NCBI GenBank assembly: GCA_049970095.1
Contig: JBMFNP010000058.1
Location: 1 to 9,985, forward strand
Origin: SKW197 sp049970095
GTDB lineage: Archaea; Thermoplasmatota; Thermoplasmata; Lutacidiplasmatales; SKW197
Direction of reading: 5' to 3'
DNA length: 9,985 nucleotides
Part shown: positions 1-5,654 of the stretch, piece by piece
How positions within the stretch are numbered: position 1 is the stretch's first letter
Layout: each line of letters starts with the position of its first letter
Position numbers and translations under genes: made by a program
The notes under the pieces: model-generated
Seen by the model: the letters and a program-made list of their open reading frames with translations, nothing else
Told to the model about the DNA's origin: nothing
Databases searched by the model: none

Positions 1-834
1 GTAACTGTAGGTAATGTACGGATCTATACTGTTACTGGCTTGACAAATGGACAAACATATTATTTTATAGTCTCAGCAATCAATGCTGCTGGTGAGGGTG
101 CAAAGAGCAATGAGGTGAGTGCAACACCATACACGGTGCCATCTGCACCGCTCAGTCTTGAGGCAACTGCTGGCAATGGGAATGTTACCCTGAAATGGAG
201 AGAACCAGAAACGAATGGGGGTAGCCAGATTATCTTTTACAGAATTTACCGTCGGATGAACACAACCAATTTCACAAAAATTGCAGAAGTGAACACAACC
301 AGTTATCTTGACAAGCATCTAACGAATGGTGAGAAATATTACTACAAAGTGACCGCTGTGAACATTGTGGGCGAAGGTGAAGGAAGTGAAATTAGTGCAA
401 TCCCCTGCAATGTCCCTGCCAAGGTCAGAAATCTGCAGGTGATTACCCATATCTTATTCATAGCCCTGAAGTGGGACGAGCCAGATAACGGTGGTGCAAA
501 TATCACAGCCTACAGAATATACAGATGGACTGACGATGAAAACGAAACCATCATAGAAGAGATAGATGGAAATAAAACCTTCTATACAGACACAAATGTT
601 ACAGCTGGAAAGACTTATCATTACAGGGTATCTGCAGTAAATGCTGCTGGCGAAGGTGAAAAATCAAATGAAGTGAGTGCAACAGTGGAAACAGGTGAAG
701 GCATAGTTACAGGATGCTTGCTGGTCATAATCACGGCAATCGTTGTGGGCATCGTTATTGTAGTACTCATAATTTACCTCATAGTCAGGAATAAAAAGCA
801 ACCACAAACTCCACCACAACCACCTACTTTTTAA
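1..834 (+). CDS. Cell-surface protein with fibronectin type III repeats and C-terminal membrane anchor (5' end outside window)
   Basis: The frame is open from base 1, so the gene starts upstream; the ATG at 40 is internal. It encodes the end of one fibronectin type III (FN3) domain (to about 130) and two complete ones (about 133-408 and 409-693). Each complete domain shows the FN3 pattern: Pro-rich entry, a Trp in strand B (LKW), a YRIYR strand, and the closing tyrosine-rich strand YYxxVxAxNxxGEGxxS. After a short linker, a hydrophobic helix of about 25 residues (about 715-785) is followed by RNKKQ and a Pro/Gln-rich tail. By the positive-inside rule the FN3 part lies outside and the short tail inside. 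Several N-x-T/S sites fit a glycosylated surface protein. FN3 domains usually mediate protein or sugar contacts; the ligand and any enzymatic domain upstream cannot be seen. The stop is TAA at 832-834. Confidence 0.88.
   Translation, partial: VTVGNVRIYTVTGLTNGQTYYFIVSAINAAGEGAKSNEVSATPYTVPSAPLSLEATAGNGNVTLKWREPETNGGSQIIFYRIYRRMNTTNFTKIAEVNTTSYLDKHLTNGEKYYYKVTAVNIVGEGEGSEISAIPCNVPAKVRNLQVITHILFIALKWDEPDNGGANITAYRIYRWTDDENETIIEEIDGNKTFYTDTNVTAGKTYHYRVSAVNAAGEGEKSNEVSATVETGEGIVTGCLLVIITAIVVGIVIVVLIIYLIVRNKKQPQTPPQPPTF
82..684 (+). repeat. 45-base repeat copies (82-126 and 640-684) inside FN3-coding DNA
   Basis: The closing strands of the first and last FN3 domains in the window are encoded by closely similar 45-base stretches at 82-126 and 640-684. 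Both encode NAAGEGxxSNEVSAT. The middle domain's equivalent (NIVGEGEGSEISA) has diverged more. This points to domain duplication within the gene, with the outer two copies the more closely related pair. Confidence 0.6.
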
Positions 835-885
835 AATCTCATGATTTGCAGAAAAACCTAAATCCCTGTGTGATGTAGGAGTAAT

Positions 886-1155
886 ATGGAGCATTTTGCG
901 GAACTTGTTAGCGTGCTCACATACCCGAATGTACCAGAAAACATAATGCCATTTGTCTCCTTCAAAGCTAGGGTTAATAATATAAAACTTGAAAAAGGAG
1001 TAAAGATACTGGTGTTCAGGGTGATGGGCACTGATTCATACTTCGTGGCATTTCCTGAAAAAGGCATGATGCACCAATTGCTCGAAGAACTAAAGGACGC
1101 TGGGATTTGCATAAACAAAAGAACAGAGACATTAATATCAAAGTATTATTTATAA
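886..1155 (+). CDS. Small protein of unknown function, 89 aa
   Basis: I do not recognise this family. The start is well supported: AGGAG at 877-881 lies four bases before the ATG at 886. The 89-residue product has no signal peptide or membrane helix and looks like a small soluble alpha/beta protein. Alternating hydrophobic stretches (VSFKARV, VKILVFRVMG, YFVAFPE) suggest strands, followed by an amphipathic helix (MMHQLLEELKDAG) and a basic C-terminal part. It lies 51 bases after the FN3 gene and about 95 bases before the ribbon-helix-helix/ftsZ operon, which has its own promoter, so it is probably a separate transcript. A T-rich TATA-like stretch (CTTTTTAAAAT, about 827-837) overlaps the upstream stop codon and could serve as its promoter; this is weak. 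Coding status rests on the ribosome-binding site and the protein-like composition. Confidence 0.7.
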   Translation: MEHFAELVSVLTYPNVPENIMPFVSFKARVNNIKLEKGVKILVFRVMGTDSYFVAFPEKGMMHQLLEELKDAGICINKRTETLISKYYL

Positions 1156-1168
1156 TTACAAATAAAAA

Positions 1169-1192
1169 TTATATACAGGAAACTTTATATAC
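1169..1192 (+). promoter_or_regulatory. Promoter with two TATA-like boxes for the RHH-ftsZ operon
   Basis: The octamer TTATATAC occurs twice in this short intergenic region, at 1169-1176 and 1185-1192, offset by 16 bases. The second copy sits in the context CTTTATATAC, with a purine-rich stretch (CAGGAAA) just upstream that could act as a TFB recognition element. Archaeal transcription usually starts about 25 bases past the TATA box. That predicts starts near 1197 and 1213, both upstream of the regulator's start codon at 1251. This is the only clear promoter seen before the three-gene cluster. Confidence 0.6.
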
Positions 1193-1203
1193 TGTGAAAT
1201 GTA

Positions 1204-1221
1204 TGTCTTATTGTCAGACAA
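1204..1221. promoter_or_regulatory. Candidate operator: TTGTC-A-GACAA inverted repeat at the predicted transcription start
   Basis: A perfect 5-base inverted repeat with a one-base centre (TTGTC A GACAA) lies at 1211-1221. An overlapping inverted repeat, TGTCT-7-AGACA, spans 1204-1220. The core TGTC therefore occurs at 1204 and 1212 in direct orientation and at 1217-1220 inverted. It sits about 20-30 bases past the second TATA box, over the predicted transcription start. RHH proteins typically bind short repeated half-sites, so autoregulation by the downstream tandem RHH protein is a reasonable but untested inference. Confidence 0.35.
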
Positions 1222-1250
1222 AAGCACAATGATTGGCTGACGGTGGTATG

Positions 1251-1571
1251 ATGGCGGAAGAAATGGCCAGAGTTACAGTCAGGTTGCCATTGGAGTATCT
1301 CCAGAAACTTGAAGAAATCCAGAAGAAATTAGGTGAAAAAACCCTTTCAGATGTTATCCGCCAGGCACTTGACGAATATATCCAGAAGCAACTGCCTCCT
1401 GAAAATATCACAGTAATCACACTCCAGCTCCCGAAAAGCCTTGCACTCAAGCTTGAAACCCTGATTAGCAGAGGGCTGGACGCTGTGAGTGTGGAAGAAG
1501 CAATCAGAAATGCCATAAGGGAATACCTCGAGAAGAAATTGATGGAAATCGCCACCACCAAAAGCCAGTAA
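1251..1571 (+). CDS. Tandem ribbon-helix-helix (CopG/Arc-type) transcriptional regulator
   Basis: The product (106 residues from ATG 1251) contains two ribbon-helix-helix (RHH) units in one chain. Unit 1 has the DNA-contacting strand ARVTVRLP (residues 6-13) followed by two helices ending in SDVIRQALDEYI. Unit 2 has strand ITVITLQLP (53-61) followed by helices ending in VEEAIRNAIREYLEKK. RHH proteins normally dimerise so that two strands form one ribbon in the major groove; here a single chain could build that unit itself. The start at 1251 is preferred because GGTGG (1242-1246) lies four bases before it. The ATG at 1248 is only one base from that site, and a TTG at 1233 would precede it. The stop is 27 bases before ftsZ, whose ribosome-binding site lies in the gap, so co-transcription is likely. 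A cytoplasmic regulator of the division genes, perhaps including its own promoter, is inferred from context; the target is not shown. Confidence 0.85.
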   Translation: MAEEMARVTVRLPLEYLQKLEEIQKKLGEKTLSDVIRQALDEYIQKQLPPENITVITLQLPKSLALKLETLISRGLDAVSVEEAIRNAIREYLEKKLMEIATTKSQ

Positions 1572-1598
1572 AAATAAAGCCAGAAAGGGGTGGGATCC

Positions 1599-2648
1599 AT
1601 GACAATAAATTCAATAATAAAAGAAGCGGAAGAATTTGAAAAGGAGTACCCATTTCGGAAGCCAGAACTCAATATAAAGGTAGTTGGGGTTGGGGGCGCG
1701 GGTTGTAACAGTCTGCACCATCTTCAGAAGCTTGGAGTTAAAAATATAGAGACAATTGCTATAAATACGGATTATGTGCATCTGAAATCGCTCCATGCAA
1801 GAAGGAAGATTTTGCTCGGCGGGAATCTAACAAGGGGAAATGGAGCTGGAGGGCTTCCAGAGATAGGGGAGCATGCTGCAGAACTCTCAAGGAAAGATCT
1901 TGAAACAGTGTTCAGAGGCGCAAACATCGTATTTGTAATTGCGGGAATGGGAGGTGGAACAGGCACTGGTGCAGCACCAATCATTGCTGAAATTGCAAGG
2001 GGTGCTGGAGCAATTATAATCTCAGTGGCAACTTCTCCTTTCCGATACGAGAGAGGGCGCAAGGAAATCGCAAAGCGAGGAATTGAAAGATTAAGAAGAT
2101 TTTCTGACTGCCTAATTGTTCTGGATAACAACAAATTGCTTGAAATTGCACCCAATCTTCCGCTTGAACATGCATTTGGTGTGATGGACCAGGTGATTGC
2201 GGAAATGATTTCTGGTGTTACAGATACGCTTACACTTCCCTCTCTCATCAACATTGACTTTGCGGATATTCGCACGGTGTTTTCGGGTGCGGAGGGTAAC
2301 ATGAGCACATTACTCTATGGTGAGGGCTCAGAAGAAGAGCCAGAAAAAATTGTAGAGGATGCACTGGGAAATCCATTTTTAGATGTGGATTACACGGGTG
2401 CACGCTCAGCCATTATTCATATCACAGGCGGTCCCAAACTTACACTGAAGAGTGCGAATACTATTATAGAGGGAATTTCCTCACAGTTCAGTGAAGATGC
2501 AAATATTATCTTCGGTGCAAGAATTCTACCAGAATGCGAGGGGTCTATAAGATTGATGGCAATTGTGGTGGGCGTGAAATCCCTTGCACCCATAGAGCCA
2601 GATGGTGTATATGAGATTGAGCCAGCAATGCTGCGGGTGACGCAGTAA
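1599..2648 (+). CDS. ftsZ: Cell division GTPase FtsZ
   Basis: FtsZ is the tubulin-family GTPase that polymerises into the cytokinetic ring at mid-cell. All nucleotide-binding elements are visible in the 349-residue product: T1 loop GVGGAG (about 30-35), AINTD (54-58), T3 region TRGNGAGG (78-85), tubulin signature GGGTGTG (118-124), the ATSPFRYE segment (about 144-151), LDNNKLL (175-181) and the catalytic T7 loop N218-x-D220-x-x-D223. The C-terminal activation domain (about 265-328) is intact. The tail is only about 20 residues, without the long linker and end peptide common in bacteria. It looks closer to archaeal FtsZ1-type sequences than to FtsZ2, from memory of those families only; a tree is needed. 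The start is ATG 1599, with GGGGTGG (1587-1593) five bases before it; a GTG at 1590 lies inside that site and is unlikely. It is the second gene of the RHH-ftsZ-ftsZ-like cluster. Confidence 0.96.
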   Translation: MTINSIIKEAEEFEKEYPFRKPELNIKVVGVGGAGCNSLHHLQKLGVKNIETIAINTDYVHLKSLHARRKILLGGNLTRGNGAGGLPEIGEHAAELSRKDLETVFRGANIVFVIAGMGGGTGTGAAPIIAEIARGAGAIIISVATSPFRYERGRKEIAKRGIERLRRFSDCLIVLDNNKLLEIAPNLPLEHAFGVMDQVIAEMISGVTDTLTLPSLINIDFADIRTVFSGAEGNMSTLLYGEGSEEEPEKIVEDALGNPFLDVDYTGARSAIIHITGGPKLTLKSANTIIEGISSQFSEDANIIFGARILPECEGSIRLMAIVVGVKSLAPIEPDGVYEIEPAMLRVTQ

Positions 2649-2665
2649 GGGTAAGGGGTGAAAAC

Positions 2666-3511
2666 ATGAGTGTAATCAAGGTGTTTGATGAGGACTCGCC
2701 TCCGCTTGAAATTTGCGTTGCTGGCTGCGGGGGTGCAGGCATAAACACACTGAGGGAAATTAGAATGGAGCATCCCAGAATTAAAAAAATTGCAATCAAT
2801 CTCTGCATGGGTGGAAGCTTGCTAAGTGCCTCTGCCCACCATAAAATCTATCTTTCTGATAGAAACCTTGAGCATTACACTGCGGATGATGTGTATCATC
2901 TCACATTCTCCAGTTATAACAAAATTGTGGAAGCAATCGGTCAGCCAGATGTGCTTGTGGTAATATTCTCAATGCATGGAAGGACCGGAATTGGTGTTGC
3001 CAGGGCACTAAAGCAAATTTACGAAAACAAATTGGTGATTCATCTGGCATATTCTCCGTTCTGTTTTGAGGGCAGTTTTGATGCGGAGAAAACAATGGAG
3101 TATCTGGGCAATGGTAACATCTGGCTTATAGATAACCAGATGATTGCTGATCTATGTCGTGGGGAGAAGATGTTAAAAGTGTTGAAGATTGCGAATCAGA
3201 TGGCTTGTGCATTTGTGGAGCATATTGTTAATGGATTTACAAGAAAGAGTATTGAGGTGCTGAAAAAACACCCGGTGCGGGGAAAAGCGGATATGGGCAT
3301 GGGCGTCAGTTTGCTGCAGGCACTGAATGAGATTGATGCAGATGCTGGGAGAACAGCGTTTGTTTCTGTGAAACTTCCTGAGAAGGAGGCTTTTGCAGTT
3401 GAGCACTTTGCAAAATACATTGAAGAGACTGGCGCATTTGCAAAGGAAAATGTGATACTTTCCTCTTTTTCTGGCTTTCGCACAGAAATTCTTGCAGTAA
3501 AGGAGATGTAG
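2666..3511 (+). CDS. Degenerate FtsZ-like paralog lacking the GTPase catalytic loop
   Basis: This 281-residue protein follows ftsZ after 17 bases, with a strong GGGGTG site (2655-2660) five bases before its ATG. It aligns by eye with FtsZ along its length. T1 is kept as CGGAG (21-25). AINTD becomes AINLC (43-47). The tubulin signature GMGGGTGTG becomes SMHGRTGIG (102-110). The ATSPF segment is kept as AYSPF (128-132), and LDNNKLL becomes IDNQMIA (155-161). The FtsZ C-terminal domain is recognisable from about 226 (GRTAFVSVKLP) to the end (TEILAVKEM). The Gly-rich T3 loop and the T7 motif NxDxxD are absent; the matching stretch around 192-205 reads RKSIEVLKKHPVRG. It is about 70 residues shorter than its neighbour. 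Probably it cannot hydrolyse GTP by the FtsZ mechanism, though the kept T1 loop might still allow binding. A regulatory, capping or co-assembling partner of FtsZ is inferred, not shown. It could also be a lineage-specific FtsZ family with another role. Confidence 0.85.
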   Translation: MSVIKVFDEDSPPLEICVAGCGGAGINTLREIRMEHPRIKKIAINLCMGGSLLSASAHHKIYLSDRNLEHYTADDVYHLTFSSYNKIVEAIGQPDVLVVIFSMHGRTGIGVARALKQIYENKLVIHLAYSPFCFEGSFDAEKTMEYLGNGNIWLIDNQMIADLCRGEKMLKVLKIANQMACAFVEHIVNGFTRKSIEVLKKHPVRGKADMGMGVSLLQALNEIDADAGRTAFVSVKLPEKEAFAVEHFAKYIEETGAFAKENVILSSFSGFRTEILAVKEM

Positions 3512-3531
3512 TGTAAAAACATTGCTTGACT

Positions 3532-3557
3532 CTGGTTAACAGCACCAGCATGTTAAC
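3532..3557. repeat. GTTAAC palindrome pair and small inverted repeat upstream of the protease promoter
   Basis: The palindrome GTTAAC occurs at 3535-3540 and 3552-3557, 17 bases apart. CTGGT (3532-3536) and ACCAG (3544-3548) form a 5-base inverted repeat around a 7-base centre. Both lie in the 100-base gap between the FtsZ-like gene and the protease, just upstream of a TATA box. They could be a regulator site or a weak hairpin at the end of the upstream transcript. There is no T-run after the stem, so a terminator call is not supported. Confidence 0.25.
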
Positions 3558-3570
3558 GGGCTTCGTAATG

Positions 3571-3580
3571 ATTATATATA
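3571..3580 (+). promoter_or_regulatory. TATA box of the protease operon
   Basis: ATTATATATA fits an archaeal TATA box. Transcription would start near 3600, giving a very short leader in which the ribosome-binding site GGTGG (3601-3605) lies close to the 5' end. The ATG follows at 3612. No equally good box is seen elsewhere in the 3512-3611 gap. Confidence 0.55.
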
Positions 3581-3611
3581 GGGAAAACCATAGAGATATA
3601 GGTGGTACCTT

Positions 3612-5654
3612 ATGGGGAAGAATAACAGAAAAATTTGCATGCTTGTAGGAATTGTGGTGGTAGTGCTTGTATCCAGCGCCTTTCTCGGCTTTGTCTCTGA
3701 GAGAATGCAGCTGGAAGGAAAAAGCACTGAAATCCAAAAGATTCCAGATTTGAATCTAATGAAATTACCGCTGCAGGAGAAGAAAGAGAAATTTATTCTT
3801 GTTGAAAAAAAGGATGCAGGGGTGCAGGATACTGTGGAAAAACTTGGCTTGAAAGTGGTGAAGGACTATGGGTATTATATGCTGATTTATGGGGATGATA
3901 AAACCCAGCAAATCCTGAAAAAATTTGGAATTATAACAGAAAAACCAGAATACAAAATAGAATTTGCAACGATAACATTTACAGGCGATGTAGCACCAAT
4001 TCCTGCAAATCTCCGCACAACACTTGGAAAAACAAATTTTTATCTTGTGCAACTTATAGCAAATCCCTGCGAGGAATGGATAAATACTATTTCTGCCCAT
4101 GGAAAAATATACACTTACTATCGCCAGAATACATACCTTGTAAAATCCACACTTACAGAAATTTATGCACTATCTAATTATGATTTTGTGTGGGCAATAT
4201 ATCCATACCATCCATACTTCAAGATTGGTGGAAATCTAGCAGAATTTTATGCAAATGGTAAAATCTACGAAAAAATAAGTGTAGACATTGACATTGAGAA
4301 AGATATAAGGGAGGCTGTGAAGGAATTTGAGAGCAAGGGTGCGAATGTAATAAAATTCTTTTCCTATCCAGAATATGGGTTTCAATATGCAGTTCTAAGT
4401 GTAAAATCAAAATATCTGTTTGACTGGTTGCTTGTACAGGACTATGTGCTCAGCATTAGTGATATGCCAGAAAAGAAGATAATGAACAATGTAGCAGCGA
4501 GGATTATAGGTGCCTCTGCACTCCGTGATATTTGGCGCAACGGAGTTGGATTACCAGTGACAGGAGCTGGACAGGTGGTTGCAATTGCAGATACAGGACT
4601 TGATACAGGTAATCCTGCTACAGTAATTCCAGATTTTGCAGGGAGGGTGAAAACAATTTATGATGCTGCAGGAGATGGTGATCCAGGCGACCCAGACAAT
4701 GCAAATCTTGGAGGGCATGGCACACATGTTGCAGGCAGTGTTGCTGCCTCAGGTGTTATGAGCGGTGCAGACACTGCAAACCACATCTATGATGGCTCAT
4801 TTGCAGGAATGGCGCCAGAAGCCCAGATACATTTTGAATCCATTGGTACGAGTACCGGTGGTCTCTACTACGATTCAATTACGAACATGGCAACAAGAAG
4901 CTACAATGATGGTGCAAGGGTATGGACAAATTCCTGGGGCTCTTCAGGTGCAGGATACACTGCAGACTCAAAGGAAATTGACACATTCATATGGAACCAC
5001 AAGGATTTTCTCACTCTTTTTGCAGCAGGAAATGATGGTCCTGCGTCCAAGACACTGGACAATGAATGTACTGCGAAAAGCGCTCTTGCTGTAGGTGCTA
5101 CACAAAATGCACGCCCAAATGTGAACTCACAGGGAGCTTTGATTAATCCCACGGGTTCAAGTTATGCAATGTCCTCAAACATGGAAACACTCGCATATTT
5201 CTCCTCAAGAGGCCCTACAGACGGCGGTTATATTAAACCGGATGTGTGCGCGCCAGGTACTGGGATTGTGAGCACAAGGGCAAGCACAGTTTCTGATGCA
5301 AATGCTGGCTTTTCATGGATTGTACCTATAGACTCTCCTAGTGATAGCGATACACGCTATGACTATGGAGCAATGCAGGGCACATCAATGGCTACACCTG
5401 TTGCTGCAGGTGCATGTGTGCTTGTAAGAGATTATTATATGGATGTGGAGGGTTCAACAAATGTATCTGCTGCACTTATTCGTGCTACAATGATCGGTGG
5501 TGCAAAACCAATGCCCGGCTACAAATATTTTGGAATTGACCAGGGTTATGGGAGATTGATATTGCAAATGCACTTATTCCAGAGCCTCCGCTTAGCCACA
5601 AGGTCTGGGATTGGCAGGCAGTGGGTAGTGGTGCGACATGGGAGCAAACAGTAA
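3612..5654 (+). CDS. Secreted subtilisin-like serine protease (S8 family, KP-43-like), N-terminal part before a frameshift
   Basis: This part encodes an exported subtilisin-type endopeptidase. A basic start and hydrophobic segment (about residues 9-27) form a signal peptide or membrane anchor. An N-terminal region (about 30-300) includes the FYLVQ...EEW...YLVK pattern common upstream of KP-43-like S8 domains. The catalytic domain follows: Asp327 in AIADTGLD, His369 in GGHGTHVAG, oxyanion Asn474 in AAGNDGP and Ser592 in GTSMATP. The whole triad is present, so this half looks like an active enzyme. From residue 650 the frame runs off the conserved course: after GYGRL it gives a short unrelated tail and stops at 5654. 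The matching continuation (DIANALIPEPPLSHKVW) is in the -1 frame, so this ORF and the next are one gene. The ATG at 3612 has GGTGG six bases upstream. The protein probably acts outside the cell on peptide nutrients or surface proteins; the substrate is unknown. Confidence 0.92.
   Translation: MGKNNRKICMLVGIVVVVLVSSAFLGFVSERMQLEGKSTEIQKIPDLNLMKLPLQEKKEKFILVEKKDAGVQDTVEKLGLKVVKDYGYYMLIYGDDKTQQILKKFGIITEKPEYKIEFATITFTGDVAPIPANLRTTLGKTNFYLVQLIANPCEEWINTISAHGKIYTYYRQNTYLVKSTLTEIYALSNYDFVWAIYPYHPYFKIGGNLAEFYANGKIYEKISVDIDIEKDIREAVKEFESKGANVIKFFSYPEYGFQYAVLSVKSKYLFDWLLVQDYVLSISDMPEKKIMNNVAARIIGASALRDIWRNGVGLPVTGAGQVVAIADTGLDTGNPATVIPDFAGRVKTIYDAAGDGDPGDPDNANLGGHGTHVAGSVAASGVMSGADTANHIYDGSFAGMAPEAQIHFESIGTSTGGLYYDSITNMATRSYNDGARVWTNSWGSSGAGYTADSKEIDTFIWNHKDFLTLFAAGNDGPASKTLDNECTAKSALAVGATQNARPNVNSQGALINPTGSSYAMSSNMETLAYFSSRGPTDGGYIKPDVCAPGTGIVSTRASTVSDANAGFSWIVPIDSPSDSDTRYDYGAMQGTSMATPVAAGACVLVRDYYMDVEGSTNVSAALIRATMIGGAKPMPGYKYFGIDQGYGRLILQMHLFQSLRLATRSGIGRQWVVVRHGSKQ
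5553..5562 (+). other. Frameshift point in the protease gene (apparent loss of one base)
   Basis: The conserved sequence follows one frame up to GYGRL (TTG at 5556-5558) and resumes as DIANAL in the -1 frame from GAT at 5558-5560. The new frame cannot be entered before 5540, because TGA at 5537-5539 closes it. One extra G or A after TTG at 5558 would restore a single 1648-residue reading frame. No X-XXY-YYZ slippery heptamer is present at this point, so a one-base deletion or a consensus error in the assembly is more likely than programmed slippage. Confidence 0.85.

Noticed and set aside
1233..1250. TTG 1233 or ATG 1248 as start of the RHH gene
   Set aside because: The GGTGG site at 1242-1246 lies after the TTG and only one base before ATG 1248. 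ATG 1251 gives the four-base spacing seen for other genes here.
1590..1598. GTG start for ftsZ at 1590
   Set aside because: The GTG lies inside the GGGGTGG ribosome-binding site. ATG 1599 has the correct five-base spacing.
1772..2308. 178-codon antisense frame opposite ftsZ
   Set aside because: ftsZ is fully conserved over this stretch, and the antisense product has no recognisable domain or ribosome-binding site.
3532..3548. Hairpin as a terminator after the FtsZ-like gene
   Set aside because: The stem is only five base pairs and no T-run follows, so a terminator is not supported.
5553..5562. Programmed -1 ribosomal frameshift in the protease gene
   Set aside because: There is no X-XXY-YYZ slippery heptamer at the shift point and no evident downstream structure by eye. 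A lost base explains it more simply.
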